Below are positions 1 through 10,627 of a DNA stretch of 64,000 nucleotides, piece after piece; positions within the stretch are counted from its first letter, which is position 1, and every line of letters starts with the position of its first letter. The stretch lies in the NCBI GenBank assembly GCA_034638255.1, contig JAWPGT010000008.1, forward strand, positions 310,001 to 374,000, in the 5' to 3' direction. This DNA is from Coprinus comatus (lineage: Eukaryota > Basidiomycota > Agaricomycetes > Agaricales > Agaricaceae). The notes beneath the pieces were generated by a model. The model did no database searches. It saw only the letters and a program-made list of their open reading frames with translations, and was not told where the DNA came from. The translations under genes were made by a program, and so were the position numbers.

Positions 1-812
1 GTCCATGATATGATTCACATTCGCTTTAAACCATAATTGTGGTGCATCTAATTTGCTCATGTACTGATACTCCGTTGACTCTGCATACATAAATGCTGTT
101 CTATGACCGGATCTTAAATTGAATGAAGCTCTCCGATTGAAGCTATACAAGTATTAAAAATTAGACACATCGTCTCATCATCAAAACAGAAAAACAGCAT
201 TGAAGAGCTATTAATAGCATTTTTACAACTCACCTTGTTAGCAATAATTCTTTTCCCGGACTCAGGAGTCCAGATAGCCTATCAATAGTAAATACCCCTT
301 AACAGGGTATTACGTGTAGTGTATTTATTAGCATTGATTGTCACTTTTCCGAAGCCCACGATAGATGGCATATTCGCGATCCTCGGATCGGAAGAACCTG
401 AAGGAACCGTTGCGTTGAAAAGTGTTACAAATTTCCCGAAAGGTTTTGATAGATATATCCAACAGCTCCAATAAACACCGGCACAGGTTCCCAAAGAGCT
501 AAAGTCACTGTGTGATTAGATATCGGAATCGGAATCGGAATCGGAATCGATTCCTTATTATTGACTTGGTGTGAGAAAAAGCGAGATAAATTACTTACGG
601 GAAGGATGATACTGATGGTTTAACAACAAACGATAATATCTTTCATTCATCTTTTCCCATACCTGACCACCGCTTGCAAATTCATTGGATACTTGCGGAA
701 TCTCGTGTATCAGTGTAGTGTACGAATCGTGCTTGGCTGTATTCCAGTTTTCTGGCTCTGGTTCAGAATTTATTGCTGTTGCTGGAGACTGCGCCCACGC
801 CACTGCTTTGGA
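1..812 (-). pseudogene. Mushroom-specific domain downstream of kinase, partial, two frameshifts
   Basis: Function unknown. Reading leftwards, coding-like exons lie at about 803-597, 485-235 and 135-1, the last running off the window edge. They encode conserved-looking blocks: a WEPVPV..IGAVGY segment, then LSKPFGKFVTLFN, then SGHRTAFMYAESTEYQYM and LDAPQLWFKANV. I recognise this order from a family of agaricomycete proteins of unknown role. The reading frame is broken twice inside one exon. Near 453-459 the frame changes between IGAVGY and LSKPFG, as if AT had been duplicated in a TATAT run. At 295-298 a run of four Gs (minus strand) needs one more base to keep frame. A clean donor (GTAAGT) follows the exon ending near 597. 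It could be the C-terminus of the kinase gene to its right, or a separate gene; an in-frame TAG at 813-815 separates them. Pseudogene is the best call; base-calling errors in short runs are the alternative. Confidence 0.6.
522..549. repeat. Hexanucleotide microsatellite (ATCGGA)n
   Basis: About four and a half copies of ATCGGA in a probable intron of the decayed locus. Confidence 0.8.
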
Positions 813-3800
813 CTACACCCGTGATGAACCAATAACTCCATTGTTATCGAATGAAAGCTCCCTAGAGGGTACTAGAAGGGCATTAACAGGCTTTGAACCT
901 GTTGCGGTTATTGAATGAATGTCATAAGTGGAAGACTGAGAGACTCACTTTGGCTTATACTAGAATGTGAATCAATCGATCTCTCATTATTCACTAACTT
1001 TGGCATCTCCAGACGTGGGAGAGTCTGTGGTTTTTCGATAGAGCACCCCCAATCATTCTGCCGCCGAATGTTCCGTAAAGTAATTACAATATCAGAGAAT
1101 GGAAGGCGAGACTGCGGATAGTGGTGCCAACAATCTTCTAGAAGAGTATGAATTGGTGTATTTTGGTATTGTCTAGGCAAAGGAGGATACCCATCTTCCT
1201 CTGATAATAGGGCTAGAGTTTCATATCAAACAACAAACTAAAGTACACACTCAAAATGAGATGCTGTACCGTGATATCGTCCATAAGGTTCCATGGAATT
1301 TGTCCCATAGACAATATCTCGACCCATGTTATAGCATAGGCATAAATGTCAACGACAGGCACCAAATTATTGCTGATCCCTTGTATAATTTCGGGAGGCT
1401 GCCAACGGAGACTACCGCCATCTAAAAATTAACCAACTTAGAGGGATATATGCGTGTGATAGAAAGGAGGCACTTACGAGACTCAATAGTACCACTCATT
1501 CGGTATGCTTCAGCACGAATCTCACTTTGTCCAAAGTCCGAGAGCATACATGTGCAATGTTGATCCACCAATACGTTAGCACACTACCCAATAATGAATT
1601 AATATTGTTCTGGCTACGGTTTCGAGGGAAATGGTGCACCTTAAGATCTCCATGTAACACACCATGTGCTTGTAGGTAATCCATCCCCATAGCAATCTCC
1701 AGCATAAACCGTTGCAAATCATCATCCTTGAGTAATCGCTAACTTGCGCATGTACAAGTAAAGTGTGTTCGACGAAGAAACTGAAGACGTGGAATATGAA
1801 CTCGAAATTCCAAGATTTTCGCGTTCGTGTACAATATTGCTCCTTCGCAAAAGATTTCCAAGATCGCCGTGTTCCACGTAAGAACCAACAGAGAACCAAG
1901 GCGGAATTCCACTCGCACTACTAGCACAATAAAGTTCTAAAACGTTTGGATGGGTCAAATTCTTCCAAATCTCCACTTCCCTCACAAACATTCTACTTGA
2001 AGAAACATCATGTAGAACCTTAACTGCAACTTTTTGACCACGCCAAGTACCTTCATAAACATCTGGATAGAAAACGATCCCTATTTTGGATCTACAATCA
2101 ATTAATATTTATAATGTAAATAAGTTGGAATAATTAATGCCTAAAAGGTACACTCACCTAGTAATTGTCCAACTGAGCAAACTTGAATTTGAAGAGGTTT
2201 TTCTACTCATCCGCCTTAAAGCATCAATTCCAGTCTCCATAAACTCGCGATGTAGAGCATGAACTGATTCTGTCGTCGACATATCAGGAGGAACGTTATC
2301 CAAATGTCTTTGCAACGATTTGATAGTTTCTAGAATATCCTGTCTCGGAATCTGAAGGAACTCCAACATACTCAAATCACTGCTTGATTGAAGTGCAGTG
2401 ACAATCCGTTGTCGTAAATCGTATAGATCCAATTGCCTATCTATACAATCCTGGACTCCAAGAATCTCTCCTAAAGGCTCTAGGCGTTTTGTGGAACATG
2501 GTTGAAAGGAAGGTGATACGGATGCAGGGATAGGGATAAGTCCGTTTCCTATCATCGAACTATTGCTATTCGAGGACGTAGATTTCATGTAGCTGTGACT
2601 TTGCATTGCACGGTGACACGCGTTTTCGACCAACTCATCCATACCTGCAGCAAATTTTTTGATGACTTTAACCGCTCGGATTTGGAATGACAGCTATAAG
2701 TCCAAAATCAGCTATAATATGCCAATTTAATTGTTGTTATGGCTGACATACCCCGAGTATCTGTAGTTCTTGGTCTAATTGTTTGTTCAGTGAGTCTATA
2801 TGACCTAGAGTCTCTCTACGTCGGAGGTAACGTTTGAGAAACGGTACCTTACCCTCTTTATTTGCTAGTTCTTCGACATTCTTAAACAAGCTGAAGAGCG
2901 AGTGAGTATTGATGATTTAAAAGAAGTATAAAAAGCAATACCCACCATTCTATCCTCCTCATGGAACCAGAGAGTTCCTGTACAATGTTCTCCCCGGAAT
3001 CATGTAATTCATGATGAAGAGTGATGACGATAAAACCACATTGTTCAGTGAGGCGCATAAAAGCCAATCTATTCGTCTATAACATAACAAATGCATGTTA
3101 ATTTGAAGTTCTCGAAATCAATGTCGATAACGGGGACACTTACATCAACTTCTTGGACAGTATCTCAAATATTCAACAAAAGTTTCGCAGCCAAAACTAA
3201 TCCAGGAATGGGAACAAGACTTAAAGTTGGAGTAACAGCAACAAGTGAATCGTGCACCACAATGGCTGTTTGACCTAGAACACTGACTATAGCTTCACTA
3301 ACAGTCTGCATAACACTTCAGTTCTCTTGAAAACTGAGAAGAAAACCGACACTCTTACCTTTTGAGTTCTTTTCCAATATTCTGCATGTTCATCTGGTAC
3401 AACTTGTCTAGTATCACCTGAGCCATCGGTTTTCCAGGGTCGTGCCATTACTTCATGCTGATTAACCGACCACCAAACTCCAGGGTTCAATATACCAGTA
3501 GGTGAAACCACATTATCCAATGTTGCATTGTGAGAATTTGGGATGGTAAGCGACGAAGACCTTGACTTTGACTGTAGTTTACACCCAAAAGATGATTTCG
3601 AAGCATCACCAACCCGATGAACAAGAGAAGTCGAAGTGGCAGTCGAAGGCCCAACCGTCGTAACCTATAGTTCTTCCGATGGTCTAGTAATGAGAAGACG
3701 TTCCTGCTGTTCATACACCATGGAATCAGAATCCTAATATCCTGGATTCTGAGTCTGAAGTTGCATTCCCAAATTCGATACCGATTTCTTCATTCTCCAA

Positions 3801-3984
3801 ATTGTAGTAGAATCCCTATCTTTTCTTCTTTCGAAAAGCCTCTTGATCCCAATCCCAATCCTAATTCTAGCCCTGGGCCTGAACGAGAAGGCCTAACAGT
3901 TCGAATCGATTCTTCCGACCACATGGCCTTATCATAATATTCATCAGAGTACAAGAATCCTACGCGTTCAGATGATCTTGACAT
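813..3984 (-). pseudogene. MLKL-like N-terminal domain plus TKL-type protein kinase, disrupted
   Basis: The kinase domain reads cleanly across spliced exons: VAVK (ATP lysine, near 2020), HGDLK catalytic loop split by an intron near 1644, DFG within CMLSDFGQSE (near 1545), the APE equivalent WQPPEI (near 1395) and a CWHHYPQSRLPF C-lobe motif (near 1130). The glycine loop is non-canonical (IGIVFYPDV). Upstream, exons at about 3303-3154, 3077-2955 and 2870-2750 encode a helical region resembling the N-terminal four-helix domain of MLKL as found in many agaric proteins (PGLVLAAKLLLNI, then VDTNRLAFMRLTEQCGF). That domain contains an in-frame TGA at 3165-3167, where family members usually have Trp, just before a good GTAAGT donor. 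The region 3520-3984 needs further frame changes or unrecognised introns to join the ATG at 3984. Expected role if functional: signalling kinase, possibly in regulated cell death (inference). The intact kinase domain suggests recent decay or use of a downstream start. Confidence 0.65.
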
Positions 3985-4439
3985 TTAGCGTGTTCGAAAA
4001 AAAAATATACAAAGATTCTTCGCAGTTGAACCAGTAAAAAGGCTTTGAAGAAGAGTCAAGATTTGGAAGTACCTAAAGGACAGACAATCTCTTTTTATTA
4101 GTTTCTGATTCTTCATATCCCCCAAGTTTCATTTGTTATCCACATCTTCATCTAAATCTTCAAGACTTCGAAGACCTGAGCCTAAACATTCGCATTCAGA
4201 CCATCCGAATCTTCTGAGATGAAATCCGCCGCGGAAATTGAATTACAATATAATGCAATCTCCTAGAGACAGTAGTACAATTGACGTGTTGTAAGTTGTC
4301 ATTCGAGTGACCACTAACAAGAGACCACTAACAAGAGACGGAGAAAGAATTTGAATAATAAGGTACGTGCACCGTGCAAGAGCCTGGCAAGTTTGAGCGT
4401 TTATGGAACCTGAACACCACGTTTGGGTAAAAAAACATC

Positions 4440-4519
4440 TCTCTGTTAGTATATCGGTTAGTACACGCGCCTGTCATGTACGACCGCGCGAAAGCGGGGT
4501 TCGACTCCCCGACAGAGAG
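4440..4519 (+). tRNA. tRNA-Asp (GTC) with short intron
   Basis: The acceptor arm TCTCTGT (4440-4446) pairs with ACAGAGA (4512-4518), and 4519 is the G discriminator. The D arm is GTAT/GTAC. The anticodon stem CGCGC (4466-4470) pairs with GCGCG (4486-4490). The anticodon GTC is at 4473-4475. The T arm CGGGG/CCCCG encloses TTCGACT, and the B box GGTTCGACTCC is a perfect match. About 8 extra bases (4477-4484) lie after position 37, the canonical place for a nuclear tRNA intron; without them the molecule is a standard 72 nt. A T-run near 4527 can serve as the Pol III terminator. The gene lies between two minus-strand protein genes. Confidence 0.93.
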
Positions 4520-4605
4520 AAACAATATTTTTGCCCATCAAATTCAGACCAATCATTACTATCTATTTTTGATTACATCATAACATCAATCTAACAAAAT
4601 GATAT

Positions 4606-7068
4606 TTAGGCCAATGATTTGGTTTTGTATAACAAAACATAAGCCGACGAATCTTCACCTACATTATTCACAGCGAGTCAGTTCACAGGTTCATGTAACA
4701 GGGAAAAAAAAGGTAAACAACATACCTCCACCGTCTAACGTTGCAAGTTTTTCTTTCGGGAATACAGAAACCTTATCATCATCAAACTTGTACCAATCTT
4801 CATCGTCTTCATCCAAATCGACGGGAATACCAGTTACAGGAGAAGCTTTATTCTTTGCCTCATGGAACACCGACTTCTTCACAAAACCAATATAATGTCC
4901 TGCATCTGCTGCCGCACCTTTATGTGTCACAATGGCTATTTAATGTTGTTTTATTTTTAATTCCCGAAAGATGGGAAATGATTATAATGGAAATGGATGT
5001 CGTCGGGGATCAAATTTAAAATACACAAATGTGTTGGTGAGTGACACCAACATTTTATTATTGGAGATTATTATGACGTACCTGCAAGCTCATATAATCC
5101 TGTTAAACTAGCACCAATGTCTTTCTTTAACTCTGAGTCCGCCAAGGCTTCGAGTTCTTTTGTCTCTCGATCCCTATAAACAGTTTCTTCTTCTAGTTCT
5201 CCTGTTACAACAGCCTTTCCTTTGTTCTCTGGATCTGCGGAAGTAGATGCATCGCCCATAGCAACATCTTCATCTGTAGTAGTAGTGGAAGCTTCTTTTG
5301 CAGGCGCTGAAGAGCTTGCAGCGGGTTTAGTGCGTTTCCTGACTTTCCTTCTCTCGGCACGCTCTTTTTCAACTTCTTTTAGTTTACGACTTGCAGGAAG
5401 AAGTTTTGTCCTGAGGTCATCAGTCGCAAGGTCCAAAGCATCAAATTCAACTGGGAATTTAACTTTGCGCTGAAAGTCGAATAATATTGCATGAGGTTAC
5501 GAGACTGCTTTAATATGTGAAGAAACTCACCATGATTTTTGCCTTCTTGTTAATATCGGCTCTCCAAGCAAAGCGAACCATATGCACGGTCAGGTAGCTT
5601 GGTAGTCTAGACAAGCGAGATTTTTGTGTATACACCGCTTGTCTGTTCAGAGTTGGGGAGTTCTTTTCGATCTTCTGGTCCAAAGACTAGTAAACGGCGT
5701 CAGTAATTATAATAAGGGGGGTTTTGTTGATATTTCTTTACCTTCATAATACCGGCAAGCATATAATTCGTTGTTATGTCGATATTACATTCGATCTTTA
5801 GTACTTGCTCTGTAGAAACACTTGTGGGCTCCTCTGGTGCTTCATCGCACATCATTCTGTCCAAAGTTAACATTAGATCATGCGTAATTCGTTGATTAGT
5901 GATAATCGACGTACTCTCTTCGCATTTCTCCCATAAGATATTGTTCTACAAATTTCTTGCTTCCGAGCTCCGCTTGTGCCGAAGTCGCAACTGTTGAACC
6001 ATCGGCTGATAGTCCAGGAACATTACGAAGGGTTTGAATAATAAAACTGTAGCATTCTTCCGCATCTACAAAGCTATGAGAGATAGAAGGGCATACTCAT
6101 CAAATAAACATACCCTGTTGAGCATAACCTGCCATTGCCATGCTACTTTTCTCTCTGCGATCAGTTTCTGCAAACTGAGGGTTTACCTGGAGTAGATTTT
6201 AATATAGGATCATGTAACAGATTGAAGTACTGACTTGTCGTAGGGCAGTCAAAAAAGCCATAGGCGTAACATTATCGGTCGTCTTGGCCATATTCTTGTA
6301 GAGATCGCGAAGCGCCGCTGGAAGAGGTGTCGTAGATTGAAGAGCAGGGCTAAACAACACTATCAATAAGGAGAACATGTTTTAAATGGAAAGCGAACTA
6401 ACGCAGACAAAGCTTGCTGCAATTCAGGAACAGCGCGAAGGGCTTGTACGGTTGCATTCATGTAACAAGTATTTCCTAGACTAAACATACGTCAGAATTG
6501 TTTAATTGAAGAAACTGCACACATACTTGCGCAGACCAACAGGTTTCGCCAGCTATGAGACCGGTAAGTATTATTAATCCATCGGGAAGACATAAATGCA
6601 TACGGCTTCGGCCAATTCTGAGTCGTCCAAATCTGCAAGATGACCCCCGGTCAATACCCAATCTTCAAGATGTGTTGGACATTCTACCTTCAAGGAATAC
6701 TATCGGCTTCTGAGGCGGTTTAGGTAGGTCACCAACAGCACCGATAACCATGAAGGTTTGATTCTGTTGATAATTCAGTACATTGCGTCAAGTATATATA
6801 CACCATGAACTGACCGGCTTCGGAGCAACCTTCTTCCATTGTGTATCATCCTACACAGATATTAATATTGAGCTTGTGTATAGCTGGGTAGCATAAGAGC
6901 GTAGATCACCTTGAGAACGCCGCCTTTGACCATGACCTTCATTCGATCGACGGGGACTCCGGTAGCTTGATAGACTGCATCCTTGAATGCAAGAGGAGGT
7001 AGATCGGTGTCGAGCTGGACGTCGTATACCTTTCCGGAATGTTTGATGTGTACGGGGATGGGTGCCAT
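4606..7068 (-). CDS. UBP6: Proteasome-associated ubiquitin hydrolase (USP14/Ubp6)
   Basis: Cysteine protease that trims ubiquitin from substrates docked on the 26S proteasome. The ATG at 7068 opens a ubiquitin-like domain (VHIKHSGKVYDVQLDTDLPP) that in this family binds the proteasome base. The Cys box LGNTCYMNATVQALR lies at about 6478-6434. The His box DAGHYIGFVKKS lies at about 4905-4870 and is followed by WYKFDDDKVSVF. The last short exon after a GTATGT intron reads EDSSAYVLLYKTKSLA and stops at 4606, matching the family C-terminus. A charged insert rich in Lys, Glu and Ala (about 5400-5180) precedes the His box. The gene has many short exons with introns near 50-60 bp. I see no lesion. 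Its promoter now borders the transposon, whose left end is about 187 bp upstream of the start. Confidence 0.93.
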
Positions 7069-7151
7069 GATTGTAGATGATGTAAATGAGGCGAAATCGA
7101 ATATTCTGTCATTTATTGGCGCGTCGCGCTTGCGTCACCGTCACGCTCGGC

Positions 7152-7168
7152 ATGTCACGGCGTGACAT
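7152..7168. promoter_or_regulatory. Palindrome ATGTCACG-G-CGTGACAT upstream of UBP6
   Basis: A perfect 8-bp inverted repeat around one base, 84-100 bp upstream of the UBP6 ATG. The half-site GTCACG resembles sites for bZIP or bHLH factors. A dimeric activator site is inferred. Confidence 0.4.
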
Positions 7169-7254
7169 CTGCCGCATTTACCATATCGCCAATTTATCTT
7201 ATCTACGAAGCACCCTAGTAATATAGACAGGTAGCAACACCGCAAGGTTGACTA

Positions 7255-7292
7255 TGGTGCAGAGCACTTAGTCACCAACTATTTTGTACAAC
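7255..7292 (+). repeat. Left terminal inverted repeat of transposon
   Basis: 38 bp starting TGGTGCAGAGCACTTAGTCA. It matches the complement of 10418-10455 except A versus G at one position (CACCAACT versus CACCGACT). Confidence 0.95.
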
Positions 7293-7467
7293 TCATTTAG
7301 CACATCCACAACTTAATATTTTTCTTATCCCTCTAACCAAATAGCTTAGATTAGCGATATGAAGCATTTGGTTAGACAGATTTTTGATATCTTCAAAATT
7401 GAGGGAGATAAAAAAGTGATACATTTGAGATTTCGCCGCATTACTATATATGGGATGTATTACTATA

Positions 7468-10305
7468 TTAGGAAGGACCCTGTATATCCATACTTTGTGC
7501 TACCTTCTCGGAAACTCTACGATGTGAAGCAAATCTGCATGAACTAAAGGCCTGAACATGTGTCAAAGCCTCTCGAGCATCAAGACTTTTCTCATATGCA
7601 TCAATCCATCTCCAAACTCGATGCTCCCACTTGCGTATAAGCTCCACAGACACTGAGTTTAATGCCAATGGCATATTTTCTTGAAGTGTTGGAAACGTGT
7701 AATCACAGTGCCCTCGCAAGTACTGCTTAACAGCACCCCAAAAGTATTCAATGAAGTTAAGCTCACAATGGAACTTGGGGAGAATAATGCAAAGGTGTCC
7801 TCTAGCTTCAACAATCTCTTGAATAAGGGATTTTTGTTCCATAAAGTCGGGTTGATGATTGAGAATTGTCTTTGCACAGCAATTAATGCCATCTGAGAAG
7901 CACTTTTTGCTTCCTTCTTTTTTCTTTGTACACTCCTTTTTCATTCCTGGTTTATAAAGCCCTCGTTCCATCAACACAACCTTCATACCCTTTGGAAGTC
8001 CTGGAAACTGGGGGTGATTGTGAGAAAAAACCATAGGTTGTATGATTTTTCGTCCATCTTGAATATACCATCCATCACGAAGAAGCCCTTGCTTTCCACC
8101 AGGATTCATATTCATACGAGAGGTAAGTAAAGCATTTTCTGCATATGCAGAATGTCCCTGTGAGTTATCAACCATGAGCAGCATTTGATAACCAGGAGGA
8201 TGTGCTTTCTCAAAGGCGGGAATAATTCTCTCAGTAATCTTTTTATAACAGAAAGATATCAGAATTCAGTATTATTAAGTATATAGAATAGAAATCCACA
8301 TACTTGTTTGATAAACAGTTCTCCATTCCAATATCCATCATAGTTTTTCCCATACTCAAGAGTTTGACTTGCATCCTTGAGCCATCCTACTGTCGAAGCA
8401 ACTACATCTGATTGATGAAGACCTCGACCAGCACCTTTCTTTTTAAGAGGTTGCTCTCCATTCCATATCCATGACATTTGTTTTCCATCATTACATTGAG
8501 CTGTCATTTCATCTTGGGCAACAAGAACGAGTGGCCGCTCATTCATATCTAAATTGAGGGGTATTTGCTCCAAGGGATTCTCGACTTTGAATTTTACCAA
8601 GCGATGTTGATATTGACGAAATTGAGGTATAAAATACTCCTGTCGATACTTCACAACATCATCACGTTCATGACCATCATAATAGAGAGCCTTCTTTTGA
8701 GCAGTATAGCGGAAACCTTCTTTGTACAACCAACGTCTTGCTGTATGATATGATATCCCTTGACTAGCCTTCATTTGAATACGAGGAAATAGTTCAAGTT
8801 CCAAATATCTCTTTAATGCATGTGATAGCTCAAGATGTGGTTGATTCTTGACTATATGAGGTATTGATTCATTGTTCGTAAATTCCATAAGTCGTTGGGG
8901 GTTGACTGTCCATTTATTACTTCGAAGAAATGCTCGAATCTCAGTGCAAATTGCTGGGTCATCAAGTAGTGAGTGGATCTTGGTATGACGACCTCGATCA
9001 GATACTGGAAGCTCTCGAGAGTCTAACCATGCTGCTACCCATGACCGTACTTTTTGTCCACCATACGAACTGCTACTAAAGCCATTACTTTCAGAAGCAA
9101 TTTGTGCTGCCTCCATTAAAGATCTCCCCTTCTTTATTATCATTTTCAAGCAGCTTCGTATTGCGTAAGCACGTTGAGCTTGTAAACCATTGGTTCCACC
9201 AACAAAAACTTCTTTTTTTGATGAAAAAAGCTTTTCAATCGCTATCAATCCATCTCTCATCCTCTGGACTCTCTTTTCTTTCTCTCTTCGACGCATTTCT
9301 CTGGCAGGAATCTCCAGCTTTCGATGCTTTCGCTTTGGTGGTGGAATAACTCCAAAAGTATCAGATGGGTGCAGGATTTCTTCAGCCTCTCTTTCAGTTT
9401 CCTCTTCACTATCATCAACCCATATTTCGCCCTCATCAGACTTGTCAGATAAAAACCCATGAAACACTTCATTATCAACCACCAAGTCCACAATGTTTGA
9501 TTCAATAAAAATATCATGAGATACATGAGATACTGAATCTTCTTCCAGATAAATCGCGTTATCGCTACTTCTATCCCTCTTGTACTTGACTAATGGATTC
9601 GCTTGAATGCTTGGGCTTTTCTTCTGCTTCAAAACAAAAAAAGAACGAAAGAATTCCGATGTTTTGCTATAAAGATATGAGAACTAACATATTTTTGAGA
9701 TTTTAACATACTTACCCCTTTCGAGCCACAGAATCTACTTCCTCTTTCCTTTCAAGAGCCAATCTGATCTCTCTCTTGTTTCTCCCAGAGTTCCCACTAT
9801 ATGGACCTCGCTTCTCCTCCGCTTTTTTCCATTCTTTTGTGGTTTTCTTTTGCATTAATATTGAAAAAGCATTACTCTTGTTAACAATTGGTTCTTCAGG
9901 TTCTTCATCCTCAGCTTGATACAAAGTATCATCACCATCCTCTATATCCGACTCCATGTCCTTATTGAATCCCAAAACCAACCGCCTCCAACCAAGCTCC
10001 TCAAGATCATCTTTATCCTCATCAATCAAATTATCATCATCAGACCATTCACTAAGCTCCCACTCATCCTCGGACATGCAGTGATTTACACCTCCATTCC
10101 AAAAAGTAGCATCCTCATCAGAGCTATCTATTTCAATGATTTCAGGGTGTATGTTTTCATCTTCACTACTATCAACCTGAATCACTGATTGTGAAGTAGA
10201 CGAAATTTGAGGATTGGGTGTAGGATTAGAAATGGACTGAGGGTGACGAAAAGCTCGTGCTCGTGATGCACCAGCTTTATTGGCCTTCCTGGTGCGCTTT
10301 CCCAT
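7468..10305 (-). CDS. Transposase, DDE family (Tc1/mariner-IS630 type), 907 aa
   Basis: Cuts and pastes the surrounding element. Exons are 10305-9716, 9666-8304 and 8238-7468. Introns of 49 and 65 bp have GTAAGT/TAG and GTATGT/AAG borders and join in frame, giving 907 residues with no internal stop. The first 200 residues are acidic and basic low-complexity (several Asp/Glu runs). The middle holds helical segments that may bind the inverted repeats. Catalytic candidates are D582 (VAQDEMT), D675 (MVDNSQGH) and E815 (CELNFIEYFWG); the last two match the DN..H and LNxIExxW boxes of the IS630-Tc1 clan. The 139 residues between the second Asp and the Glu far exceed the usual 34-35 and include several Cys and Lys-rich stretches. 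A second exon start by TTG was dismissed in favour of the spliced ATG. Confidence 0.9.
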
Positions 10306-10391
10306 TGGTATAAAGCAATGTTTTCGATAGTAGATGAAGCTTTCAAGTTATTGGTATATTTTAATTATTTTTTTGATTATATAATACACTC

Positions 10392-10407
10392 AAAGTTGAT
10401 CAACTTT
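10392..10407. repeat. Subterminal 16-bp palindrome AAAGTTGATCAACTTT
   Basis: Perfect palindrome just inside the right inverted repeat and about 85-100 bp upstream of the transposase ATG. It could be part of the transposase promoter or a subterminal binding site. It has no match near the left end. Confidence 0.55.
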
Positions 10408-10417
10408 CAATTTCGCC

Positions 10418-10455
10418 GTTGTACAAAATAGTCGGTGACTAAGTGCTCTGCACCA
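10418..10455 (-). repeat. Right terminal inverted repeat of transposon
   Basis: Complementary to the left repeat over 38 bp with one mismatch, followed by TA at 10456-10457. Confidence 0.95.
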
Positions 10456-10548
10456 TAGATGGATATAGAATTGAGTCTCATCAGTAACAAGCCTCGACTG
10501 CACAGCCGCCAGTTTGCACAGCAGGCCCACGTGAATCAACGTGTACTA

Positions 10549-10556
10549 TGACGTCA
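10549..10556. promoter_or_regulatory. CRE/bZIP palindrome TGACGTCA upstream of BAP31
   Basis: Exact consensus for CREB/ATF-type bZIP dimers, 72 bp upstream of the BAP31 ATG. A CACGTG E-box lies at 10528-10533. An ER membrane protein under bZIP (stress or unfolded-protein) control would be reasonable; this is inferred. Confidence 0.45.
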
Positions 10557-10627
10557 GCACATATCAACCATAAGTTGAGGGCTCTCCTTTCTTTATTTCC
10601 TCCATCCTCAATTTATCTCTGCTCAGA

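Larger units (their letters stand above)
7255..10455. mobile_element. Complete Tc1/mariner-IS630-type DNA transposon
   Basis: A 3,201-bp element bounded by 38-bp inverted repeats (7255-7292 and 10418-10455) that differ at one position. The ends are TGGTGCAGAGCAC and its complement. It is flanked on both sides by TA (7253-7254 and 10456-10457), the target duplication expected of the Tc1/mariner superfamily. It carries a single three-exon transposase gene on the minus strand. The near-identical ends and open transposase suggest recent insertion. It separates the divergent genes UBP6 and BAP31; without it their starts would be about 360 bp apart. Confidence 0.95.

Noticed and set aside
1722..1991. 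89-codon minus-strand frame as a stand-alone gene
   Set aside because: It is one exon of the kinase locus plus intron read-through.
7681..9462. Several plus-strand frames inside the transposon
   Set aside because: They are shadows of the transposase exons on the other strand.
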